Source: Adenophora triphylla var. japonica (taxonomy: Eukaryota > Streptophyta > Magnoliopsida > Asterales > Campanulaceae). From it: 64,000 nt of DNA. Shown here in pieces: positions 37,633-50,080 of this stretch. The first letter of the stretch is position 1. Every line of letters begins with the position of its first letter. The DNA lies in NCBI GenBank assembly GCA_022495995.1, contig JAFEMH010000072.1, forward strand, positions 868,001 through 932,000, given 5' to 3'. A program made the position numbers and the translations under genes. The notes beneath the pieces are model-generated. The model worked only from the letters and a program-made list of their open reading frames with translations. It searched no databases and had not been told where the DNA came from.

Positions 37633-39446
37633 TGTGAATGTGGTGCCCAAGATAGCGGCTCTCTTTTTGTTTTATTTTATTTGGAACCACTTTCTCATGT
37701 AAGGGGGATCACCGCCTCACATCAGTTTGGAAACTTCCGGTTTAAATTGAAAAACGAAGTCGCCACGCCATTTTGATTTCCTCAAAACTTTGAAAAAAAG
37801 GATTTGGGTCCGGAGGTTAAGTTACCCTTTGGGAAGAACGGATCGTCGTTCACCCAAAGGGCCTTGCCGAAGCAAGTCTTCCAAGATCCGCTTTTCATGC
37901 TTGCCTTAGTGTTTTCGTGTGTGGGATGTGTGTTTTGAAAAGGAGGGAATGTACCAAGTGGTCTTCCGGACGTATAAACCATGAGTTGGTTATCGCTCGG
38001 GATTCCTTGGTTTTTTGATATGTTCGGGACTTTGGTCCCATTCTCATCTTGGACTTATGATCATCATGATGAGACCTTGGATCACATGTGATCAAGATAG
38101 GGACACCGTTTTTATAGTCCAAGAATGAGACTCTTTAGAAAGGAATGACCTTTTGCCCATCAATCCTACATCTTGAGACGGTTTGAGCTCTTTCGGGACA
38201 TTTGTGCTCGTCTCAAGTGATGATCAGAGATATGTGGCTAGGGTTCATCCTTTTCTAAAGGATAATCCGTCTATGGCATCTTTAAGTGGAGGAAATGATG
38301 TAAAGATAGGACCTTTACACCATCTTGCTCCAAGATGATGCTCCAAGTACCAAAGGGGACTAGGGGAGGGGTATAAAGATTGGATCTTTATACTCATCCT
38401 ATGCCTTTTTGTGCCTTATGAAGGTCACTAGGCAATCCTAGGAGAGAGATTCAACCATGAGGGACATGGGAAAATGCATTTTAAAGCTAAAGATGACATT
38501 TTTAATGAAAAGATGACATTTTTATATGCAAAGATGACATTTTATAAGCAAAGGATGCTACTTTATATGCAAAGATGACATTTTAAGTACAAAGGATGAT
38601 ACTTTATATGCAAAGATGATATTTTGTATGCAAAGGATGCTACTTTATATGTAAAGATGCTATTTTTAATGCAAAGGATGCTACTTTATATAAAGATGAC
38701 ATTTTTAAGTACAAAGGATGCTACTTCTCACATCACCATATGAGAGATCCACCCTAGAACAAGCCTTTTTTGAGGTCTTATTATTCATCCTTGGGTTGAA
38801 TCTTCCATGGATCCTATGTGATAGGGGAAAGGGGGTAGTATGATTTACATGCCTAAAGATGGGATCTTTAATGACAATATATCAAGTACCAAGCAAGTAT
38901 ATAGCAATATGTAAAGCAAGGAACAATATATCACATAATAACAAGTATATTTTCAAGATAAAGAGGAGGAGAGGTTACCAATGGACGGTGTCCCTCTATC
39001 TCCTTGAAGTTTGCCTAGAAAAGGACCAACTTTGGAAGGGTTTTGAAGAGGAGGGAGGTGATTTTTGACACTCTCAGCTCTCTGGAATTTTGTGGTGATA
39101 TTTTGGCAGAGTAACACTGCTTGAAATCCCCCTTAAATGGGTAGAGGAGGCCTCTATTTATAGGCACTCTGGCAATGGCTAATGAAGCCGTGCGGTTGTA
39201 ACCCCAGGACTAATGAGGCCGTGCGGTCTTATCCAGAGATGACTCAGCTTATTTCTAGAACCATGCAAGGTGGCCTTCTAGAAGGGCTTTTCCAGCGAAT
39301 GACTACGTGGAATTTTAATTCCTAGCAAGTCCTTCGCCCCTCGAAAGGTTTGAAAAAGTTCCCAAATTGCCCCTGAACTTTAGGAAAGTCCGGGGAATTG
39401 CCGGGAAACTTAACCGGAAGGCATGAGCCAGATTTGGGTACTTACA
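37633..39446 (-). mobile_element. Solo LTR of the Tat-like gypsy family
   Basis: 1,814 bp, begins TGTGAATGTGGTGCCC and ends GGGTACTTACA, with perfect duplication CCGTC at 37628-37632 and 39447-39451. Homologous along its length to the LTR at 50302-51901 (shared cgccacgccattttgatt, gagccgatttgggtacttaca-type end). Minus orientation is set by that second element. It sits in the RT region of the copia element. Confidence 0.9.
38478..38725. repeat. Short tandem repeats in the Tat-like LTR
   Basis: Irregular copies of AAAGATGACATTTT and CAAAGGATGCTACTTTATAT, spacing about 20-50 bases. A matching but rearranged stretch lies at 50990-51245 in the other LTR copy. Confidence 0.75.
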
Positions 39447-40753
39447 CCGTCACGAGAATAACATCAATAAGAGTTTTACTTGCAATTGTCGCATTCAGAA
39501 ATCTTGAAATACATCAAATGGATGTAAAAACAGCATTTCTAAATGGAGATTTAGAAGAGGAGATTTACATGGAACAACCCGAGGGATTTGTTGCGCATGG
39601 ACAAGAAAAGAAGGTGTGCAAATTAGTAAAGTCATTAAATGGCTTGAAACAAGCACCAAAACAGTGGCATCAAAAATTTGATAATGCTATGATGCAAAGT
39701 GGATTTAAAATAAATGAGTGTGACAAATGTGTCTATACTAAAACCACGAAAAATGGCTATGTCATTTTGTGTCTTTATGTAGACGACATGCTTATCATAG
39801 GGAGTTGTGATAAGATGATCAAATCCACAAAAGACATGTTCAATTCGAAGTTTGACATGAAAGATATGGGACTTGCGGACGTAATCCTTGGAGTTAAAAT
39901 TTCTAGAATATCCAATGGACTTGTACTAAGTCAATCTCATTATGTGGATAAAATTCTTGAGAAATTTAGCAAGGATGACAATGGAATAGCGAGTACTCCA
40001 ATCGACTCAAATCTTCATCTATCAAAGAATAGAGATAAATCGGTGTCTCAATTAGAGTATTTGAGAATCATCGAAAGTCTAATGTACTTGATGAGTTGTA
40101 CTAGGCCGGATATTGCTTATACCGTTAGCAAATTAAGTCGGTATACAAGTAATCCTGGAACAAATCATTGGAAGGGTATAGTAAGAGTACTAAGGTACTT
40201 AAGATATACTCGTGATTTCAGATTACATTACACTAGACATCACTCTGTGATAGAAGGATATAGTGATGCTAATTGGATATCGGATATCAAAGACTCGAGG
40301 TCTACAAGTGGATATCTATTCACATTAGCAGGTGCTGCTATATCATGGAAATCTTCTAAGTAAACTGTTATAGCTAGATCAACCATGGAATCTGAGTTTA
40401 TAGCACTAGATAAATGTGGTGAAGAAGCCGAATGGCTGGGCCAATTTCTAGAAGATATTCCAAGATGGGAAAAGCCCGTGCCCGCAATTAGTATACATTG
40501 CGATAGCCAATCTGCTATTGGTATGGCACAAAGTCATATGTATAATGGTAAGTCTAGACATATACGTCGAAGACATAATACCATTAAACAACTACTTGCA
40601 GCTGGCACCATATCTGTTGACTATGTGGGGTCAAAAGATAAGTTGGCTGATCCACTAACCAAAGGGTTAAGTAAAGAGATAGTTACAAGGTTGACATTGG
40701 GAATGGGATTAAAGCCTCATGAGAAGTTAAACACAGCGGAAAACCCAACCTAG

Positions 40754-41232
40754 TTGACTGGAGATCCCAAGATCTAGGTTAAAAGGGACAACCTAACTGT
40801 TAAAAGACTTGTAGCGTCACTGTGGGGGTCAACCCTATACTCATTCCTTAAAGTGACATCCCGAGATGAACGAGGTTAAGCCTATGTCTTTTAATGATTC
40901 TTATGTGAAGTAAAATGGGTTACTTAAAAGAATCACCTATGTGAGAAAGAAGTAGAGGCCGCTTCAAGGAGAATTGTGTGAGGCTCAATTCTTAGACCTT
41001 CTCATAGAACCAGGCATTGTGATCCAGGGCCATGAATGGACACAGCTATGAGAGCTGAATTGTGTTAGGGAGATACATGTGTAAAATATATGATCGGCTA
41101 CACAAAAAGCGAGTAGAGTAAATATGCTTTTACAAGGGAAGGTTCAAAGGGCAAACCCCTACCTATCCTATGCAGGTTTTCGACTGTCGGACTTTATCAC
41201 CTATCCTCATGAATTTTCTTGATGTGGGGGAT
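40754..41232 (+). other. 3' untranslated part of the copia element
   Basis: Non-coding stretch between the RNase H stop and the 3' LTR, ending in a purine tract. No additional gene. Confidence 0.7.
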
Positions 41233-41899
41233 TGTTGGAAAAATAGTGTGTTTTGAAGGAAATTAATGGATTAATTTCTAAAGGGTAATTTTGTCAAATT
41301 ACTTAAGTGGTATAGTGTTTGTGAAATAAAATATTTATGTATCCAAAATGGGTTTTGGATGAATTAAATATAAATGTTCAAAGGATTTGGCCCACTTTTT
41401 GCTAATAAATTTTGATTTTGTAAATCAAAAATGGCTTTGAATTTTACTAAGGTGCTCGGCCGAGCAGGTTGTTGACTCGGCCGAGCAGAGCATGACAGAA
41501 AGTCTAAAGTTTCTAGACAACCATGCTCGGCCGAGGCATATGCCTTGCTCGGCCGAGCAGATCTGGGCAAAGCCTTGCTCGGCCGAGCAAGGTACATGAC
41601 TCGACCGAGCAGGTCCTGGGCAGACATTTAACAGCCAAGTATTAAATGTAGAAAACTGAAACGGAAAATCATTATGGCTATTATTTTCTGATTAATGATT
41701 GTTTAATTTCGTAATAATGTTGTTTATTACATAATTAACACAATATTTTCAGTTTTAATCTAGATTTTGAAATTGTTTAAATTGTTGTCAACAACAATTA
41801 GAGACACTTGGAAGAACACTAGAGAGAAAACCACAGCAGAGAAATACACTTATTTTTTGAATTCCTCCTCCATTCTCTTTGGTTGCATCTTGTTGCTTC
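41233..41899 (+). repeat. Truncated 3' LTR of the copia element
   Basis: 667 bp matching 33838-34508. The match stops abruptly after TTGTTGCTTC. Six CTCGGCCGAG-type palindromes are present. Confidence 0.9.
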
Positions 41900-42712
41900 C
41901 TTAGTTGAGTCACCATTATGATTTGAAACATTTAGGAGCGCCCATCACTATTTATGAGCGCCTCCTTCTTTGTATGGAGCGCACCTTTACTCTCCTTGTG
42001 CCCTCCTAGCATTGTCTCGAGTGCTCCTTGTGGAGCTCTTGTATATATCTCTAAAGCTCATGAATTAAGCGCCCCTATCTATTGTTCAAACTCTCAATAC
42101 TTAGAAGAATCTGAAGATATGAAGATCAAACACCTTGGAATTCAAAGTTAGTTAATTTGTTAGATGACCAATACTACTCAAATAGCAATCAGCAAATCTA
42201 ACGGTGCTCCAGAAAGCACAAAGATGATCTTAGATGACGACTTCTATCTCAAGACAGTTCATATTTTTATACAAATGTTTTGTGTCTAACGACTATATTT
42301 GACACGTGCTACAACCAACAACACATTGTACTAGAAACTTATCCACAAAGATCGCCAACGGCTAGTTTTTTAATCTCACTATAAATACATCATAACTTCA
42401 ACCATTTGAAGTTGCTTGAGATTCAGATTGTGAGACCTTCATTGAAGATTTGAAGATTACTTTTGAAATTTCCAGAATTTCAATAACACCTTCATATATT
42501 CATGCATCCAAGCCCAGATTCTAAACATAGCCTTGTAACACCTAATAATCAATATGCTCTAGATCATATAGATTTATAAAGAGCTTTTGGTTTCTTGATT
42601 CACACACACCTTTATAAGCTTGATTACATAAATCATTTTCAAAAGATACACCGGTTATAATATATAATTTGTTATTAATATAAAGTAGTTTTTTGATTCA
42701 AAAAACAAGATA
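41900..42712 (+). mobile_element. Diverged Sirevirus-type LTR fragment
   Basis: Part of this stretch (42605-42665: cacacacacc, gattacataa, gatacaccggttata) aligns with the reverse complement of the Sirevirus LTR near 11990-12060, so it is an old LTR fragment in the plus orientation. It carries several GAGCGC words near 41935-42080, where the complete element instead has GCGGTT. Edges are set by the neighbours. Confidence 0.55.
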
Positions 42713-42734
42713 CACTACAAGAAAAATGGCTTTT

Positions 42735-43090
42735 CCCGGCACTTTTAATCCGGCACTTAATTTTGTGCCACCAATTTCCGACACTTTTTTAATAAGTGCC
42801 ACAAATTTCCGGCACTTTTCAAAAACTGCCACAAATATCCGGCACTTTTTTAGAAGTGCCGCTAATTTTCGGCACTTTTACAAAAGTGCCGCTAATTTTC
42901 CGGCACTTTTTTAAAAGTGCCGCTAATTTTCCGGCACTTTCTTAAAAATGCCGCTAAATTTCCGGCACTTTTGAAAAAGTGCCGCAAATTTTTCGGCACT
43001 TTTGAAAAATTGCCGCAAGTTTTTCGGCACTTTCTTAAAAGTGCCGTTAATTTTTCGGCACTTTTTTAAAAGTGCCACGAAGTTCCGAAA
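42735..43090. repeat. Subterminal palindromes (CCGGCACTTTT)
   Basis: About ten units of roughly 30-42 bases, each a CGGCACTTTT with its complement AAAAGTGCCG nearby. It is the standard subterminal layout of a CACTA element; the sequence differs entirely from that of the 30111 element. Confidence 0.85.
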
Positions 43091-43639
43091 CTTTGTTTTT
43101 TTAACCCTTAATATCTGATTTTCACAATGAAAAATTGATTACAATGACTATTTCATTTATAAGGTAAATATATTACTAACTCTGAAATAAATATAAAAAA
43201 AGTGTTTAAATTAATCTTGATCATAAGAAAATTTGATTTTAGGACGTTTATTTTGAAACGTAGGCAATATATATAGTAAAGTTACTTAGAATAAAACCAC
43301 AAATTTATATTTTGGTATAAATTTGAATTCATTAAAAAATATTGGAAATAGACAAAATATAATATTTAATATAAAAGAAACACACAAGGTTGACTAGGAT
43401 TTATAAATGTGTTCAAAGAAACTTTTTAGTAAGTTTTTACTTGTATTTTTATTTTTTCCTTTTCATTTTCCTTTTCTTTTTCCTTTTTGTACTCATATTT
43501 CCTAGAGGATATAATTCTTTTCCTTAAAATTTTCACCAAATTATATTTCCCTCCCACTTTTCCCCAATTCATTCCAATATTTAAGTTTTTCTCGCTTTGA
43601 CGACCTAATCTACCCACGCAAAATCGCAAACAACGCCGC

Positions 43640-43819
43640 TCTGTTTCCCCTTTCTCTTCTCGCCCCTCGCTCTCACTCTCTCTCCAGCAACTTCGATTTC
43701 TCGGCGTCTCTTTTCCGGCGAAATTTGTGCTGCCGGCGTCTCTTTTCAGGCGAAATTCGTGGTGCCGTCTCGTCCCACGCCCAAATACATCTCCTACCCT
43801 CTACGCCGAATTGAACAAG
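43640..43819 (+). other. Putative untranslated leader exon of the CACTA transposase
   Basis: GC- and CT-rich stretch (cgctctcactctctctccag; twice GGCGTCTCTTTTC-GGCGAAATT) ending AAG|GTATTG at 43819. It resembles the 5' leader of a plant gene, and splicing to TTGCAG at 46013 would bring it five bases before the transposase ATG. The rest of 43100-43640 is AT-rich with nothing recognised. Confidence 0.45.
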
Positions 43820-46013
43820 GTATTGATAAGCTTGAATTTATAGATTGGTTAGATTGATTGCATATTTTGTTCGTTGTTCTTCCCGTCTACCTTGCTAAAG
43901 TAATTGGTGTTCAACTAAATGCTGCGTCTAAACTCTAAAGTGGTACTGGTGGCTTGTAACTTATATCTAGTCTATGTGGCAGCGAGTGTATTATGTTGCT
44001 TTTCGATTGGATTTGAACTGGTTATTCTATCAATACCTATTTTCTTAGTGAAATCATCTAGGTTAATTATTTGCGGTTAAAAAACAGTACTTAGATTGAT
44101 AAGGTTTTGTTGGCTTATGTGCAATCTATGTTACTATGTGCTGTTACATAATAGTACATAGATTGACAGGGTAATTGAAGTTCAACTATACACCGAACAC
44201 ATGTTCCATGCTCCCTTTTCAGTTCCCTTGCTCAATTCCCTTTATTTCTGATGTATTTTAGCATCTAAACAATATCAAACTGTAGATCTTTTCCACTACA
44301 TTCAGTAAAAATCCTTATTCATGTTTGTTATGATTTCACGTGGAACCTTGAGTTGTGATTTACTTATGGTTGTGGCTTTTGATTCTCACCATTCTGTAGT
44401 TTATGTGACTTCTTTTTCTTTTTATTTCTGAAAGAAATTTTCTTTTGCTGATATTAATAAATGTTCTACCTAGAATACTTAGTCTGCAACTCTGAAGATA
44501 GAAAGAAGATGAATAAAGATGATAAGGCATAATGTTTGCAGAAGTCACGACCCATAGATAATTCAGAAATAACTTACCCTAAAAAGATACTACTACCTCC
44601 GTCTCAAAATGAAGGTCCATTTTGTTTCTGATCATAAACAAAAATGAACATTCATTTTGTGATCCTCTGAAAGTGAAACAGTGATACAGTTCATTCTATA
44701 ATAACAGGAATGGCAAAACATGACACACTAGGATTCAAATTTCCAGCTCAATTCTTATTCTCGTTTAGGGCTGAAAGTGATTATCATCACACTGTGCAGA
44801 AAACCTCTTGGCTTTGTTCATCATCTGCTATACTCCGTAATTTGATTACACAGACTTTTTATTTACTGGTCTCGGTTAAAAATGGATTCATGTAGCCAAT
44901 TGACTAGCTAGCCGAAGAGTTGTGGCAAATATAAATTCTTGGCCAATATGAATTAATTTATTTGTCTCTCTCGTTTTCACGTTATCATAATATATGCAGT
45001 TATACTAGGATAAATAATTAACGAGGCTAATGCTTTGTTCCGACAGACTTTATGCTGCCTTCACAAACCATCCCTTTACTTTGCCTTCCATTTATGAAGT
45101 TGTATGTAATATATACATGGTACTTGATGTTGTCTCGTATGTTAAGCCCTTAAAGAATCATCCCACCACGTATCTCCGTCCCCTCTTCTACTCTTCTTAG
45201 CTTTGAAGATGCTAAGAAAAGAGAATGATGATTTCTTCTGCCTATTTCCTCCCATAGTTTCTTTTCTTTCTTTTCGTTTCCTCACTTGAAGGTTGCAAAA
45301 AGAAAGTTGTTTCAAGTGACTCTATTTTGGTTTGTATGAGCAGTGTTAGAGTTTTTGTTATATTTATAGTTGGATGTGGGCTTTGTTAAGAGCTTTTGAG
45401 GATCAAAAGGGGAGAGGGGGGGGGAAATCTTGAGAGTTGATCAAGGCCATTGATTTGATCGATGGTCTACAGTAAATAAAGTGAAGTTACAGGATAGTAG
45501 GTAAAACTTAAGCCAAGAATCTAGTTTTATGGACCTCTGCTTTCTGTTGACTGAAACATCATTAGTGGGCTTGTTGATCTTTATTTGAACTTTCATTTCA
45601 TCTTTGAACAAATACATATCTTCCAGTCCCCCTAATTTCTTTCACCCTAACACTTTTTTTCATCTTTGAACAAATACATATCAATCTAAAATATTAGCTC
45701 AAAGTTCATTCGTAGTAATGACAAAAAAAGCGAAAAGATCATTTTGGTACGGAGGGAGTATTAGTAATCAGTTACTCCATCTGTCCAATTTAGTGACCTA
45801 AGCTTTGGTATTGTATCAATGGTAAACATAATACATTTATATGATTAAATATTATAATTATTTATTATTACTTTTTATTTCTAGTTTGTTGTACCATTCT
45901 TGTTTCTTTGAAGTTCTCTCTCTTCCTACAACCATATGTACTTTTCTCGTTTCTCTCAAGTTTTGTCCCCTAATTCATGATTGTTGATTTGATTTTTTAA
46001 TGCCCAATTGCAG
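43820..46013 (+). other. Putative leader intron of the CACTA transposase
   Basis: 2,194 bp bounded by GT and AG. It holds a decayed Stowaway-like block (44593 to about 44670, ctacctccgtctcaaaatga) and single MITE-like termini near 45745-45785. No gene seen. Confidence 0.4.
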
Positions 46014-46018
46014 ATAAA

Positions 46019-49000
46019 ATGGATAAGAGTTGGATTAATATGTCAAATAGGCTTGATTCGATATTTTTAAATGGCCTTATGGAATTTATCAAGTTTGCTT
46101 ATATTAATAAGCAACCTAGTTCAGAAATAAAGTGTCCATGTAGGCGTTGTAGATTGTCCGTGAACCAGCGCAAGAAAATTGTTGGTGAGCACGTAGTCAT
46201 GTATGGTTTTCTTGAGACTTACACTACTTGGGACCGTCATGGAGAAACCTTACCTTACAATCCAGTTCCTGTTGTAGATCAATCAACTAGTCGATCTGCT
46301 ATAGAAGATGATATGGAAGGACTAATTCATGACAATTTCCCTCATCAAGGTTTAACGGGTGACCCCGTAGTGGTGGAAACACTTGAAGGCCCAGATGAAG
46401 AATCAAGAAAATTTTTTACTTTATTAGAGAATGCACGTTCAGAGCTTTACCCGGGGTGTAAGGAGTTTACTCTTTTATCTTTTATTGTGCGAATGTTGCA
46501 CAATAAGGCTTTATATGATTGGAGTAACAAGTCATTTACTGTACAACTACAACAACTCAAGGCTGCATACCATCCTCATGATGACAAGTTTCCAAGTTCT
46601 TATAATGAAGCTCGCAAATTTGTGAAGGATTTGGGTTTGGATTACAAGAAAATTCATGCATGCAAAAATGATTGCATGTTATTTACAGATCCATCAATTA
46701 CTAATTGTTCAAAATGTGGATCACCGAGATATAGAATGTTTGATGGTCAAGATGAGAATGAAGAATACAAAGAAAGAAAGATTCCTGTTAAGGTTGTGAG
46801 ATACTTTCCTCTAAAGTCAAGGCTTCAAAGGTTATACATGTCATCAAAGACGGCCAAATCAATGAGATGGCATGCTGAAGAACACACCAAAGATGGAATA
46901 TTAAGGCACCCTGCCGACTCTCTTGCATGGAGAACATTAGATGAGAAATACCCAGATTTTGCTAATAAATGCAGAAATGTTAGGCTTGGCTTAGCATCAG
47001 ATGGATTCAATCCTTTTAAGACAATGAATGTTTCTCATAGCACGTGGCCAGTTATTTTAATACCATATAACTTGCCGCCTTGGATGTGCATGAAACAACC
47101 CTATTTTATTCTGTCTATGGTTATTGATGGTCCGCGCAGTCCAGGAAATGACATTTACGTCTACCTACAATTACTAATCGATGAGTTAAAAGACTTGTGG
47201 AATGATGGTGTGACTACTTATGATGCTGCAAGCAATCAAATGTTTTGCATGCACGCAACACTACTATGCACAATTAATGACTTTCCCGCTTATGCCAATC
47301 TGTCTGGGTGGAGTACAAAGGGGAAGTATGCATGTCCATGTTGTAATAAGGAAACTCGATCTTCTTGGCTAAAGCATGGAAGAAAGCTCTGTTATATGGG
47401 TCATCGTCGATTTCTGCCCATCTCCCAGAAATTTCGAAAAGATAAAGTCTCATTTGATGGTACATTTGAGCACCAACTTACTCCGCCAAGATTATCCGGC
47501 GATGAACTGTTAGCACAGTTAGAAAGCCTATCAACAAATTATGGAAAAGGAAATCCTACAGTTGTGTCTAATAAGAGGCAAAAGAAATTAGATAGTAAGG
47601 AAAGGGAAGACAACTGGAAGAAGAAAAGTGTGTTCTTTCAATTACCATATTGGAAGGATCTTTTGATTTGCCATAACATTGATATAATGCATATTGAGAA
47701 GAATGTATGTGACAGTATTGTTTACACATTGCTAGGTGTGGACGATAGGTCAAAAGATAACTTGCAGGCACGGGAGGACCTTGAAATTATGGGGATTAGG
47801 AAGGCACTTCATGCTGTAAAAGGGGATAAAAAAAGCCATATCTTCCTCCGGCACCCTTTACCATGAGTAAGGAGAATAAAGATACTTTTCTTAAAGTATT
47901 GAAGGATGTCAAATTTCCAGATGGCTATGCATCAAATATTGCACGTTGCGTGAAGGTTGGTGACCGAAATATAATAGGGCTAAAAAGTCATGATTGCCAC
48001 ATTTTAATTCAACAATTATTGCTTATATGTGTGCAAAGAGTGTTACCAAAGGAAGTGTACAAAACTTTGACTGAGTTGAGTAATTGTCTTAGACTATTGT
48101 ACTCAAAAGTCAGTCATCCTACTGACTTTAAGGCTCTACAAGAACGACTTGCACTTACGCTGTGCCATTTAGAAATTATATTTCCTCCCTCTTTCTTTGA
48201 TATTATGGTCCACTTACTTGTTCATCTAGCAGAAGAGGCTATGATTGCTGGACCAGTGCATTACCGTTCTATGTCCTCAATTGAAAGGTTTTCTCTATCT
48301 TAATCTTTTTCTAAATCACAGAGATATATAGTAATAAATCTAATTACCTATTTTTACTCTAGATATTTAGGTACACTTAAAGGTTATGTTCGCAATCGAA
48401 GTCGCCCTAAGGTTCTATATGTGAAGGATATCTAGCGTAAGAGTGCATGACATTTTGTGGTATGTACTTACATGATGTAGAGACAAAGTTAGATAGACCT
48501 AAGAAGGAATGATGGAGGGGGTGGTGACGATTCATATGGACATTTGGGTAGGCCTATTGGGAAAGTGGAATCATTTCGTCTAGATGAGATGTCATGGGTG
48601 CAAGCACATCGATATCTGCTTTTCAACTTAGATGGATTTGAAACTTTTCATGAGTAAGCTTAAAATATCTATTACTACTTTTATTTGTTTATTAAAGGAT
48701 AAAAATGAAATTATTTAACTCATTATTTAAGCAGGACACACAAAGTTGAACTGAAATGCAAAAATCCACGTGCTTCAGAATTTGAAATAGATAAGAATCA
48801 CAGCAAACATTTTCCTAGATGGTTTAAGGATCATGTAAGTACCTATAATATATATTTAGCATTATTTATATGATATCTTTAAATATAATATGTTATTAAT
48901 TTTTTTTTATGAAATTAGATTATTATTTTGGAGAAGAAAGGTAAAGGTGCTCATATTCCTGATACCGTTAAGTTAATATCAAGCTTTCCTGATAAATGGG

Positions 49001-49698
49001 CAAGGAGATGTTCAGGTTATATTGTAAATGAAGTAAGGTTTCACACTTATCAACGTGAAAGAATGTTAAAAACACAAAATAGTGGGGTTCAATTGAGCGC
49101 AAGTACTCAAAGTTTTTCAAGTAGAAAAGATAATAACCCAATTTCTGGAGATGTGACTTACTATGGAAGGGTGAGGGATATTATTGAATTAAGGTACATA
49201 AATGAGTTAAAATTTGCTTTGTTCAAATGCGATTGGATCAACAATGCGAGAGGAAAAGTCGAAGATCCTAACAAGCTGATTCTCGTAAACTTTAATCATT
49301 TGATGTATAACCAAAATCAACTATCAGATGAACCATTCATTCTTGCATCTCAAGCCGAGCAAGTATGGTATGTACAAGATCCTATCGATGAAAATTGGCA
49401 TGTTGTAATGAAAATGAAGCCTAGAGACTTTTTTGATATGGGAGACAAAGAATCTGAGCCTTATGTCGCACAACTCTTGGATGACACCTCATTTGTTAAC
49501 GAAGATGATAACTCGTGGGTTCGGAAAGACATAATTGGTGAAACAGTTGAAGTATCCACTGTACAAAAAGACAACACTGAAGATGAGAATGACGAAGATG
49601 AGTATGAAGAACATAGTGAAAGTGATGCACATTCCATTAATGATGATGATTCTTATCATGAAAGCGAAGAGGATGAGTACTTTAGTGATGAAACATGA
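46019..49698 (+). pseudogene. CACTA (En/Spm) TNP2-type transposase with DUF4218/DUF4216 regions
   Basis: The first part, 46019-47866, is open for 615 codons: a transposase-associated domain (from MDKSWI, with CPCRRC at about 40-45), a CSKC knuckle, and the tnp2 core (LGLASDGFNPF, TINDFPAYANLSGW, HNIDIMHIEKNVCDS). Near 47827-47834 an A-run shifts the frame; homology continues in 47863-48287. An exon join of GAAAG|GTTTTC to CTCTAG|ATATTTAGG (48288-48362 intron) keeps the family order into 48363 onward, where a further frameshift and a TAA break it. The DUF4216-like end, with an acidic tail, is 48928-49698. It would catalyse cut-and-paste transposition if intact; two frameshifts and a stop argue that it is not. 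Confidence 0.85.
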
Positions 49699-50080
49699 TT
49701 TTCTTGGCCTAATAATGATCTGATTCAGTGGATATGTCATTTTCTTTTTCTTGAACTATTTTTTTTTGTCTATTAACTAAATGGATTTTAGAGTATACTC
49801 AATTTACAATGCGTGACTCCAGCATGTCCCTTTGCTATAGTGTACATACTTGAAACTGAGAGTAGCATAAAGTTAATATAAAAGCTATTATAGATTGGGG
49901 GTGATCCAGTCATGAGCCGATACATAAATGAAGATTCTTGTCCGATTCGGCAAGATCCCGTAATTATTTTTTCTCTCTTACTCATATAGTTATAGGAAGA
50001 TAATATTTTGATTTTTTCTGAAACTTGCTTTTAACCATGACTTTACCTATTTTCTTTCTTATAGGTGGAAATAATCTAGT

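Larger units (their letters stand above)
34890..40753 (+). pseudogene. Copia gag-pol polyprotein (stops, frameshift, and a nested LTR)
   Basis: The start is the ATG at 34890. Gag: UBN2-like region, knuckle CYNCGGEGHKAHAC near 35763-35804. Protease: DTGATRH at 35932-35952. Integrase: HGRLGH, CEIC, HTDLCDF, SDKGGEY, then QNGVAERKN after a stop. RT: begins near 37250, interrupted at 37633, resumes at 39447, YVDD at 39776-39787. RNase [17 protein letters not shown], to the stop at 40753. In-frame stops lie at about 35409, 35926, 36310, 36787, 37591 and 40361; a T-run at 35603-35613 shifts the frame. Each stop is one C-to-T or G-to-A step from a glutamine or tryptophan codon that this family often has there. 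Not functional. Confidence 0.9.
33838..41899 (+). mobile_element. Ty1/copia retrotransposon (Tork-like), 3' LTR truncated
   Basis: The 5' LTR starts TGTTGGAAAAATAGTG at 33838, the same words restart at 41233 after a purine tract (GATGTGGGGGAT, 41221-41232). Inside are gag with one zinc knuckle, protease, integrase, RT and RNase H, in copia order and all on the plus strand. A solo Tat-like LTR (37633-39446) interrupts RT. The 3' LTR stops matching at 41899, where other repeat DNA is joined, so no target duplication can be read. About 13 differences in the first 260 LTR bases show it is older than the Sirevirus. The Tork lineage is a tentative call. Confidence 0.9.
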
